Below, one piece after another: positions 1 to 7,039 of a DNA stretch of 10,674 bases. The position numbers and the translations under genes were made by a program. This DNA comes from an uncultured Steroidobacter sp. Lineage in GTDB: Bacteria; Pseudomonadota; Gammaproteobacteria; Steroidobacterales; Steroidobacteraceae. The first letter of the stretch is position 1; every line of letters begins with the position of its first letter. The notes beneath the pieces were generated by a model. That model did no database searches. It worked only from the letters and a program-made list of their open reading frames with translations, and was not told where the DNA came from. The stretch covers positions 1-10,674 of the forward strand of contig CAMLEO010000252.1 of assembly GCA_946478975.1 (NCBI GenBank), in the 5' to 3' direction.

Positions 1-1
1 G

Positions 2-3000
2 TTCTATCTGCGCTACGCCGGCACGACGGCCAACTCGGTTTATTTCCAGGACAACGACGAGCCGCAGCTCGATAAGGCGCCGGAAGGCTACAAGGTGGTG
101 CTGACTCGCGCCGCATGGAAGGGCGGGCTGGATTTTGCCAAGGCGGTTGATGCGAAGATCGTCACGAGTTTCAGCGTCAGCCCCGGCGTTCGCGATAGCT
201 CACACGCCTGGACGCCAGCAGCCGCCGCTCCGTGGCTTGCCTATACGCGTTCGATCGGCGGGGAGATCTACGCGGCGGAGTTGTTCAACGAGCCGAATGC
301 GCCTGAGCCGCCGCACGCCCCCAAGGGATTTACGCCGGCCGAGTACGCACGCGACTTCGCCGCATTCCGGGCCTTCATGGAAAAGACGGCGCCGAATGTG
401 AGATTGGCCGGGCCGGGCGAGGCGACGCTGGGCATTCCCATTCCGTCGCTCGATCGCGTCAGCGCCGAGGATTTTGTGACAGCCGATCCCAAGCCCCGGC
501 TCGACATTGTTTCCTATCACTTCTACGGCGCGCTCGCCGAGCGCTGCGCTCCCGGCGATTCACCCGCGGGCATCCCAGTCGATAAAGCGCTGTCCGAGGA
601 CTGGCTCGCCCGGCCCGATGCGCAGTTTCAGAAACACCAGGCGCTGCGCGACCGCTACGCGCCCGGCGCGCCGATCTGGATCACTGAAACCGGCGCGGCT
701 GCTTGCGGTGGAACGAAATGGCAGCCGACGTTTCTCGATACTTTCCGTTTTCTGGACACGCATGCGCGGCTCGCGAAGCAGGGCGTGGATGCGATGTTCA
801 CGCATGCGCTGATCAGCGGCAGCAACGGTGTGATCGATGAGAAGACCTTTCAGCCGAATGCCGACTACTGGGCGGCGCTGTTGTGGCGGCGGCTGATGGG
901 CACGAAGGTGCTCGATGCGGGCCCGGCGAAACCCGGCTTGCATATCTATGCGCACTGTCTGCGCGGCTCTTCAGGGGGCGTGGCGCTGCTGGCGATCAAT
1001 CTCGACCCGCACTCCGCAAAGCTCGGCGTTTCCGGCCCGGCAGATCTCTATGCAATGACGGCTGCGGAATTACAGAGCAGGACCGTGCTGCTCAACGGAC
1101 GTCCGCTGGAACTCGGCGCGGGGGATACGTTGCCTGCGATCGAGGCAAAGCGCCTCAGAGGCAAAGGGATTTCGCTCGCACCCACCAGCGTGAACTTCAT
1201 CGCGTTACCCAACGCTCAGAATGCGAGCTGCGCAGCCGTTGCCGCTCAGCCGGCGCTCGACTCCCGCTCGGTGCCGATCATCGACGTTGCAGGACTTCAG
1301 TTTCGGGATCTCGACCGCAACGGCCAACTCACACCGTACGAGGACTGGCGACTGTCGGCCGACGCGCGCGCGGCCGACCTGGTCTCGCGCATGACGTTGG
1401 AAGAAAAGGCGAGCGCGATGTTACATCCCGTGATGGGCGCGCCGGAGCAGGTGAGTCAGCGAAACATCAATTCAGTTCTGACGCGCTCGAACAAGCCGCC
1501 GGCCGGTCTCGCCGAAGAAAGCAACGCGCTCCAGGCTGCCGCCGAAAGCACGCGACTTGCGATTCCCGTCACGATCAGCAGCGATCCTCGCAACGGTTTC
1601 AGAGGCGCGTTCGGGATGAGTGTTGCGACGGAGGGCTTTTCCAAATGGCCCGACGCCACCGGCTTCGGTGCGATCGGCGATGACGCCACGGTGCGTCACT
1701 TCGCGCAGATCGTTGCCCAGGAATACCGTGCGGTGGGCATCAACATGGCGTTGTCGCCGCAAGCGGACGTTGCCACCGATCCACGCTGGGCGCGCGTCTC
1801 TGGAACTTTCGGTGAAGACTTCAAGACGGTGGCGCGCCTTGCGGCCGCTTACGTCGCAGGCCTTCAAGGCAGTTCGAAGGGCGTGACGCCGACGGGTGTT
1901 GCCGCGATCATCAAACATTTCGCCGGCTACGGCGCGGCGAAAGATGGCTGGGACAGTCACAGTCACTACGGCCGCTTCTCGGTGTATCCCGGCGGCCGTT
2001 TCAATGATCACGTGGCGGCGTTCCGGCCTGCGCTGCGCGAGAACGTTGCGGGTGTCATGCCGACGTATTCAATCCTGGAACTGCCGGGGTATCCGCCGGT
2101 GGGCGGCGCTTTCAACAAAGTCCTGCTTACAAACATTCTGCGCCGGCAGGAAAAGTTCTCCGGGCTCGTGCTCAGCGACTGGTCGGTGACTGAGGATTGC
2201 AAAGGCCCGTGTCTGGGCGAACCGCTCGGCGCGGATCGCTCGGGTCTGCTCGGCAAACCCTGGGGCGTGGAGACCCTGTCGCGCGCGGATCGAATCGTCA
2301 TGGCGCTCGAAGCCGGGGTCGATCAATTCGGCTACGACTCCAGGGGAGCGGACGAAGACAGCTCGCCCATCGTTGCAGCGGTGCGCGGTGGCCGAGTGCC
2401 GGCGGCACGCATCGACGAGGCGGTGCGGCGGATCATGGTCATCAAGTTTCAACTCGGTCTGTTCGAACATCCCTTCGTCGATGTCGCACGTGTGCCGCAA
2501 GTCGTGAATCAGGCCGCCTTCAGAGCGGCGGCGCTGGACACACAGCAGCGCTCGTTGGTCCTGCTGGAAAACAAAGAACGATTGCTGCCGGTCTCGCCGG
2601 CGGGCAAGCGCGTGTACTTGAGAGGCATCGACGGCGAAGCCGCGAAACGCGCCGGATTTGCGGTGGTGGACAGCCCGGAGCGCGCCGAGCTTGCGATCGT
2701 TCGCGCCGTGGCGCCGTGGCAGCAGGTGCATCCGAACTACGTGTTCGGCCGCATGCAGCACGAAGGCGACCTCGACTTCAAACCTGACAACGCCGACCTG
2801 ATCGCGATCAATGAGCTCGCGGCGCGCGTGCCGACGATCGTGACGGTCTATCTCGAACGGCCCGCCATTCTCACCGAGGTGCGCAAGCAAGCGGCGGCGC
2901 TGCTTGCCAACTTCGGTGCTGAAGACGAAGCACTACTGAATGTGATCACCGGGCGTGCCAGGCCGGGCGGCAAGCTCCCATTCGAACTGCCGTTTTCGGT

Positions 3001-3112
3001 CGCGGCGGCCAACGCGCAGAAGTCGGATGTTCCGCACGACTCGCAGCAGCCGCTGTATGCATTGGGTTACGGCCTCTCGTTGGAAGCGCCCTCGTCAGGA
3101 ACATTGCTATGA
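2..3112 (+). CDS. GH79-GH3 fusion glycoside hydrolase (5' partial)
   Basis: Two glycosidase families lie in one uninterrupted frame. The frame is open to the left edge, so the true start, and probably a signal peptide, is missing. The first GTG in the window (95) is not credible as a start, because the 31 residues before it (LRYAGTTANSVYF) already look like heparanase/GH79. Numbering from that GTG: GH79 barrel to about 290, with acid/base candidate E66 in FNEP and nucleophile candidate E198 in ITETGAAACGG; GH79 beta-domain to about 380, ending LAPTSVNFIALP; short linker; GH3 from about 393. GH3 shows an EF-hand-like loop (D405 to E416), KHFAGYG (607-613), nucleophile candidate D695 in LVLSDW, and a C-terminal domain at about 810-995 ending YALGYGLS; E890 in MQHEGD is only a weak acid/base candidate. 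Family roles: GH79 releases beta-glucuronosyl residues and GH3 exo-acting beta-glucosyl residues. The exact substrate is unknown. It overlaps glxR by ATGA. Confidence 0.9.
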   Translation, partial: FYLRYAGTTANSVYFQDNDEPQLDKAPEGYKVVLTRAAWKGGLDFAKAVDAKIVTSFSVSPGVRDSSHAWTPAAAAPWLAYTRSIGGEIYAAELFNEPNAPEPPHAPKGFTPAEYARDFAAFRAFMEKTAPNVRLAGPGEATLGIPIPSLDRVSAEDFVTADPKPRLDIVSYHFYGALAERCAPGDSPAGIPVDKALSEDWLARPDAQFQKHQALRDRYAPGAPIWITETGAAACGGTKWQPTFLDTFRFLDTHARLAKQGVDAMFTHALISGSNGVIDEKTFQPNADYWAALLWRRLMGTKVLDAGPAKPGLHIYAHCLRGSSGGVALLAINLDPHSAKLGVSGPADLYAMTAAELQSRTVLLNGRPLELGAGDTLPAIEAKRLRGKGISLAPTSVNFIALPNAQNASCAAVAAQPALDSRSVPIIDVAGLQFRDLDRNGQLTPYEDWRLSADARAADLVSRMTLEEKASAMLHPVMGAPEQVSQRNINSVLTRSNKPPAGLAEESNALQAAAESTRLAIPVTISSDPRNGFRGAFGMSVATEGFSKWPDATGFGAIGDDATVRHFAQIVAQEYRAVGINMALSPQADVATDPRWARVSGTFGEDFKTVARLAAAYVAGLQGSSKGVTPTGVAAIIKHFAGYGAAKDGWDSHSHYGRFSVYPGGRFNDHVAAFRPALRENVAGVMPTYSILELPGYPPVGGAFNKVLLTNILRRQEKFSGLVLSDWSVTEDCKGPCLGEPLGADRSGLLGKPWGVETLSRADRIVMALEAGVDQFGYDSRGADEDSSPIVAAVRGGRVPAARIDEAVRRIMVIKFQLGLFEHPFVDVARVPQVVNQAAFRAAALDTQQRSLVLLENKERLLPVSPAGKRVYLRGIDGEAAKRAGFAVVDSPERAELAIVRAVAPWQQVHPNYVFGRMQHEGDLDFKPDNADLIAINELAARVPTIVTVYLERPAILTEVRKQAAALLANFGAEDEALLNVITGRARPGGKLPFELPFSVAAANAQKSDVPHDSQQPLYALGYGLSLEAPSSGTLL
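3097..3101 (+). promoter_or_regulatory. Ribosome binding site for glxR
   Basis: AGGAA lies 7 bases before ATG 3109, inside the end of the GH79-GH3 gene. The start codon overlaps the upstream TGA as ATGA (3109-3112), which supports this start and suggests coupled translation. Confidence 0.7.
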
Positions 3113-4002
3113 AGATTGGTTTTATCGGACTCGGCATCATGGGCCGGCCCATGGCGGGGCACTTGCAGGCTGCGGGTCATGAATTGGCTTTGGTACGGCA
3201 TCGTTCGGCTTTGCCGCAGGAACTGCTGGATCGGGGCGCGCAGGTGTGCGACTCCGCTCGTGAAGTCACGCAGCGCTCCGATGTCATCATTCTCATGCTG
3301 CCGGACACCCCGGATGTAGAAAAAGTGTTGTTTGGCCCGAACGGCGTCGCCGAGGGTCTGAGCGCAGGCAAAGTCGTCATCGACATGAGCTCGATCGATC
3401 CCATCGCGACGCGAGGCTTCGCTGCCCGCATCGTCGAGCGGCAATGTGACTACGTCGATGCTCCAGTCTCCGGCGGCGAGATCGGCGCCAAGAACGCGAC
3501 GCTCACCATCATGTGTGGCGCCGAGCCGGCGGCGTTCGAGCGCGTGCGTCCGCTGTTCGAGCGTATGGGCAAGAACATTACGCATGTCGGCAGCGTCGGC
3601 GATGGGCAGGTCGCCAAGGTGGCCAATCAGATCATCGTCGCTCTCAACATCGAGGCGGTCAGTGAGGCGCTGGTGTTTGCGGCGAAGGCGGGCGCGGATC
3701 CGGCAAAGGTTCGACAGGCGCTGATGGGCGGCTTCGCGTCCTCACGCGTGCTGGAAGTGCACGGTGAGCGCATGATCAAGCGCACGTTCAATCCGGGCTT
3801 CCGTATCGAGCTGCATCAGAAAGATCTCAATCTCGCACTCGGCAGCGCGCGTGCCCTCGGGTTGGCGCTGCCGAACACCGCGTCGACCCAGCAACTGTTC
3901 AGCGCCTGCGTCGCGCGAGGCGGCGGTGGCTGGGACCATTCCGCCGTGGTGCAAGCCATCGAAGCGCTGGCCGATTTCAAGATCGGGAATGGCAATGGCT
4001 GA
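3109..4002 (+). CDS. glxR: Tartronate semialdehyde reductase (2-hydroxy-3-oxopropionate reductase), GlxR type
   Basis: Reduces tartronate semialdehyde to D-glycerate with NAD(P)H in the cytoplasm, in glyoxylate carboligase or glucarate/galactarate catabolism. The 297 residues match the usual length of the beta-hydroxyacid dehydrogenase family. N-terminal Rossmann motif GFIGLGIMG (4-12); substrate-binding motif DAPVSGGEIGA (117-127); catalytic lysine K170 in GQVAKVANQ; second conserved lysine K238 in LHQKDLN. Several stretches (LMGGFASSR, VHGERMIKRTFNPGF, LHQKDLNLAL) agree, as I remember it, almost word for word with E. coli GlxR and better than with GarR. RHR (30-32) after the second strand, where NAD-preferring relatives carry an acidic residue, hints at NADPH use (inference). 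No gcl or hyi gene lies in the window. Instead it sits between two glycosidase genes, overlapping both (4 bases upstream, 8 downstream). A related 3-hydroxyisobutyrate-type dehydrogenase is the less likely alternative. Confidence 0.9.
   Translation: MKIGFIGLGIMGRPMAGHLQAAGHELALVRHRSALPQELLDRGAQVCDSAREVTQRSDVIILMLPDTPDVEKVLFGPNGVAEGLSAGKVVIDMSSIDPIATRGFAARIVERQCDYVDAPVSGGEIGAKNATLTIMCGAEPAAFERVRPLFERMGKNITHVGSVGDGQVAKVANQIIVALNIEAVSEALVFAAKAGADPAKVRQALMGGFASSRVLEVHGERMIKRTFNPGFRIELHQKDLNLALGSARALGLALPNTASTQQLFSACVARGGGGWDHSAVVQAIEALADFKIGNGNG
3985..3988 (+). promoter_or_regulatory. Ribosome binding site fixing the start at 3995
   Basis: GGGA lies 6 bases before ATG 3995. An in-frame ATG at 3989 directly abuts this motif and leaves no spacer, so 3995 is preferred. 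Longer in-frame starts back to 3851 would add residues that are only an out-of-frame reading of glxR. Confidence 0.5.
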
Positions 4003-6052
4003 GGTCGACGACAACGCCTGGTGGCACCGGCCTTATCGGATCGTCCAAACGAATCTGCGGCTCACCGACGCCTCGCTCGATCCGGAAGCGCTCGCACGTC
4101 GAGCACGTGAGTTTGGCGCGACGGCAGTGACGTTCAATGTCGGCGGCATCTATGCGTTCTATCCCACCGAGCTGACGCTGCAAGCTCGCAATCCCTATCT
4201 CACGCGGGATCTGACCGGCGATATGTTGCAGGCCCTGCATCGTGAAGGGCTGCGAATGGTCGGGCGCTATGACTTGTCCAAGGCAACGCGCATCGCCTAC
4301 GAAGCGCATCCCGACTGGTTCGTGCACAACGCGCAGGGCGTGCCGCTCGAATACAACGGAACGTATCAGGCGTGCGTCAACGGCGGCTGGTACGCCGATT
4401 ATGCGGAGCGCATCGTCGAGGAGTCGCTGTCGCGCTATGCCATCGATGCGGTGTTCTTCAACATGCTGGGCTACCGCTCGCTGGATTACAGCAACAACTA
4501 TCACGGCATTTGCTGGTGCCAGAACTGCCAGGGGCAGTTCAAGGCGATGTTTGGTCGCCGCCTGCCGCAAAAGGAAGATTTCTCCGATCCGGCGTATCGG
4601 GACTACCTCACGTTTCAGGAGCGCACCACTGAGCTGCGCGGGCAGCGCCTGTATGACACGGTGAAACGAACACGAGCGCCGGTCGGCGTCATGCTGGAGC
4701 GACCGCCTCACGATTTCATGCGGCTGGAACTCCAGCGCGCCGTGCGCCGGCCGCAACCGGAATGGCCCTACCAGGGCGGCGAGAAATCGCGTTGGGCCGC
4801 GGCGCTCGGCAAAGGAAAGAAGCCGTATTCCTGCGCCGTCACCAACTTTCTCGACTTCGCATGGCGGTTTGCGTCCGAGACCAGTCATCACCACCTGCTG
4901 CGATTTGCCCAGGGCATCGCCAATGGCGCGCAGCTCGATTATTACTTGCTGGGGTTGTTCGATCAGGACAATGCCGAACCCATCGAGCCGGTGCGCGAGT
5001 TTTTCAAGTGGCATGCGGAGAATGGTCATCACTATCCCGGCATGCGATCGCAGGCGTCGGTCGCGATCTATCATTCGCGTGCCAGTCAAACGTTTGCTGC
5101 GGCGACCGCGACGCGCGCCGAACAGGCCACGAGCGCTCGTGCGGCGTACCGGGTGCTGCTCGAATCGCGCATTCCCTTCGATTTCATCAGCGATCGCACG
5201 ATGGGCGACGCCGATGCCGCCGAGCAGTTGTCACGCTATGACGCGATCGTGATGCCCAACGTTGCGTGCTTGAGCAATACCGAGGCTGCCGCACTGGATG
5301 CCTTCGTCGAACGAGGCGGCACGGTGATCGCAACCGGCGAGACCGGGCTGTATGACGAGCGCGGCGAACGTCGCAACGGGTTCGCCTTGGAAAGCTTCCC
5401 GGCGCGCACCGTCACGCTCGCGAATGGAAAGTTGAAGACGTATGTTCGCGTCGGCGAGCACGAGCTGCACTTGCCGAAGACGCGGTTGTTACATCTGGAC
5501 GGCTGGTATTTTTATACCGAGCCGAAGGAGGACGCGGGGCGTCAGCTGTCGCTGCTGCCGGCGCAGCGGTTTGGACCGCCGGAGCTTTGTTTCCCCGACG
5601 TGGCGGAGAACGACAACCCCGGCGTTCTCACGCGCCGTCAGGGTCGCGGCCGCGTGATCTATCTGCCGTGGCTGCCGGAGTGGCTCTATTACCGCGACGG
5701 TCTGCCCGAACATCGCGAGTTGATCGCGCAGCTGGTGCTTGGAAATACGGCGCCGCCGATCAAAGTCGACGGCATCGGTCCGGTCGAAGTGACGATTCAT
5801 CGCCAGGCGGGCGGGCGCGGCGGATATCTCATTCACCTGGTGAACTACTCCGGACAAAGAAACAACGTCTTCGAGCAGCCGGTGCCGTTGCGTGGCTTCA
5901 AGATCGGTGTGCAGGGAGCGTGTGCCCCGGCCCGATCGCTGATCGACGGACAGAGCATCGCCGTCGGTGCGCCCGGTGCGGACGGCTATGCCTGGATGGA
6001 GGTGCCCGAGATCGGAACGTTTCAAGCGATCGTGGCCGGAGCGGTGACATGA
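3995..6052 (+). CDS. Putative glycoside hydrolase, GHL6/GH42-like barrel with trimerisation-like domain
   Basis: A 685-residue protein with no signal peptide or membrane segment, so probably cytoplasmic. Residues about 10-345 look like a TIM-barrel glycosidase of the hypothetical glycosyl hydrolase 6 (GHL6) kind, distantly like GH42: WHRPYRIVQTNLR near the start, GRYDLSKA (90-97), HPDWFVHN (105-112), CVNGGWY (127-133), FFNMLGYRSLDYS (154-166), and a cysteine cluster CWCQNC (173-178) that may bind metal. Residues about 350-590 look like the Rossmann-type beta-galactosidase trimerisation/glutamine-amidotransferase-like domain (YDAIVMPNVACLSN at 415-428, then ERGGTVIATGETG). A beta-rich tail follows (VEVTIHRQ, YLIHLVNYSG). 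Catalytic acids cannot be assigned with confidence, and the family has little biochemistry that I know of. Lying between glxR and a 2-hydroxyacid dehydrogenase gene, it may split a small imported saccharide or glycoside. Substrate unknown. Confidence 0.75.
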   Translation: MAEVDDNAWWHRPYRIVQTNLRLTDASLDPEALARRAREFGATAVTFNVGGIYAFYPTELTLQARNPYLTRDLTGDMLQALHREGLRMVGRYDLSKATRIAYEAHPDWFVHNAQGVPLEYNGTYQACVNGGWYADYAERIVEESLSRYAIDAVFFNMLGYRSLDYSNNYHGICWCQNCQGQFKAMFGRRLPQKEDFSDPAYRDYLTFQERTTELRGQRLYDTVKRTRAPVGVMLERPPHDFMRLELQRAVRRPQPEWPYQGGEKSRWAAALGKGKKPYSCAVTNFLDFAWRFASETSHHHLLRFAQGIANGAQLDYYLLGLFDQDNAEPIEPVREFFKWHAENGHHYPGMRSQASVAIYHSRASQTFAAATATRAEQATSARAAYRVLLESRIPFDFISDRTMGDADAAEQLSRYDAIVMPNVACLSNTEAAALDAFVERGGTVIATGETGLYDERGERRNGFALESFPARTVTLANGKLKTYVRVGEHELHLPKTRLLHLDGWYFYTEPKEDAGRQLSLLPAQRFGPPELCFPDVAENDNPGVLTRRQGRGRVIYLPWLPEWLYYRDGLPEHRELIAQLVLGNTAPPIKVDGIGPVEVTIHRQAGGRGGYLIHLVNYSGQRNNVFEQPVPLRGFKIGVQGACAPARSLIDGQSIAVGAPGADGYAWMEVPEIGTFQAIVAGAVT
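6038..6041 (+). promoter_or_regulatory. Ribosome binding site for the 2-hydroxyacid dehydrogenase
   Basis: GGAG lies 7 bases before ATG 6049, within the end of the GHL6-like gene. The ATG overlaps the upstream TGA (ATGA, 6049-6052). Dehydrogenase homology begins at this ATG; the in-frame sequence back to 5587 is an out-of-frame shadow. Confidence 0.65.
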
Positions 6053-7032
6053 ACGATGTCACTGTCGTCACCACGGTCAGGTATTCGGGACCTCATTGGG
6101 AGCGATTGGCTCAGGCGCTGTCGGGCACGCGCGTTCTGCGCTTCGAAAGCCCGGAGGATCCGGAGTTCCAGAAGGCGGTGGCGATGGCGGACGTCGCGAT
6201 TCTCGCCGCCGATCCCGATGAACGCATCTTGCGAGCGCCGCGGCTGCGTTGGATCCACGTCGATCATGCAGGACTCAACAAGGCGGCGCGGCCGGAGGCG
6301 TTTCGGCCCGGCCTCGCGGTCACTGGCTCAGCGGGACGCTCGGCGCCGGTACTCGCTGAGCACGCGATGTTCTTTGCGCTCGCGCTCGCTTACGAATATC
6401 CCGCTTTTCTCGATGCACAGCGCGCGCACCGGTGGGGCGTACCCGGGCAGGACAAGCTGCGGGGGTTGTTCGGTCGAACGATGGGCATCGTCGGCCTCGG
6501 CCACACCGGCCAGGAGCTGGCGCTGAGAGCGAAAGCATTCGGCATGCGCGTTCTCGCCTGTCGTCGCCGTGCGACCGCATTGCCGCCGGGCGTCGATCAT
6601 CTCTTCAGCGCCGACGCCGGCGACACGCTCGATCGATTGCTGGACGAAAGTGACTTCGTGGTGCTGGCGCTGGGACTCTCGGATGCCACTCATCACCTGA
6701 TCGGCGCGCGCGAGCTCGATCGCATCGGACCTGCCGGCTATTTGATCAACATGGCGCGCGGCGCGATCGTCGATGAAGGGGCTCTGCTCGATGCGCTCGC
6801 GCACGGCCGCATCGCCGGCGCAGCGTCAGACACCTTCGCCCAAGAACCCTTGCCTGCAGACAGCCCGTTGTGGGACGCACCCCGGCTGCTCATCACGCCT
6901 CATGTCACGCCGGCGGTCCCCGATCGAACCGCACGTTCGCTCGACATCATCTGCGAAAACATCCGCCGCTTCCGAGCGGGGAAGCCGCTGCAGAACCTGC
7001 TCACGCCCGAAGACCTGTACACGCGTCGCTAA
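6049..7032 (+). CDS. D-isomer-specific 2-hydroxyacid dehydrogenase (glyoxylate/hydroxypyruvate reductase-like)
   Basis: A 327-residue cytoplasmic NAD(P)-dependent dehydrogenase; members interconvert 2-oxo acids and D-2-hydroxy acids. The N-terminal substrate domain includes WIHVDHAGLNK (68-78), where many relatives have a G-x-G loop. The nucleotide domain starts with GIVGLGHTGQELA (146-158). The catalytic set is complete: R237 in INMARGAIVDEGALLDAL, E266 in DTFAQEPLP, and H285 in LLITPHVTP. CRRR (171-174) after the second Rossmann strand suggests room for the NADP phosphate, as in GhrA-type reductases (inference). Beside GlxR, a role in reducing glyoxylate or hydroxypyruvate is attractive, but the family covers many substrates, including sugar-derived 2-oxo acids, so no gene symbol is given. 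The stop codon overlaps the ribosome binding site of the next gene. Confidence 0.88.
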   Translation: MNDVTVVTTVRYSGPHWERLAQALSGTRVLRFESPEDPEFQKAVAMADVAILAADPDERILRAPRLRWIHVDHAGLNKAARPEAFRPGLAVTGSAGRSAPVLAEHAMFFALALAYEYPAFLDAQRAHRWGVPGQDKLRGLFGRTMGIVGLGHTGQELALRAKAFGMRVLACRRRATALPPGVDHLFSADAGDTLDRLLDESDFVVLALGLSDATHHLIGARELDRIGPAGYLINMARGAIVDEGALLDALAHGRIAGAASDTFAQEPLPADSPLWDAPRLLITPHVTPAVPDRTARSLDIICENIRRFRAGKPLQNLLTPEDLYTRR

Positions 7033-7036
7033 GGAA
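7031..7036 (+). promoter_or_regulatory. Ribosome binding site for the secreted hydrolase
   Basis: AAGGAA overlaps the TAA stop of the dehydrogenase (7030-7032) and lies 3 bases before ATG 7040, a slightly short spacing. The protein from this ATG begins with a well-formed signal peptide, which supports the choice. Confidence 0.55.
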
Positions 7037-7039
7037 TCT

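Noticed and set aside
883..1683. Overlapping + strand open frame (266 codons) across the GH79-GH3 junction
   Set aside because: Considered as a sign of a frameshift at the fusion point. The main frame keeps GH79 and GH3 motifs on both sides, and this frame encodes only Arg/Gly-rich sequence.
2069..2890. Antisense open frame (273 codons) opposite the GH3 module
   Set aside because: Runs against strongly conserved GH3 motifs on the + strand; its translation is His/Arg-rich without structure.
3977..5089. Long antisense open frame (370 codons) opposite the GHL6-like gene
   Set aside because: Low-complexity Arg/His/Ile-rich translation with no recognisable motif. It is the complement of a well-supported gene in GC-rich DNA, where long shadow frames are common.
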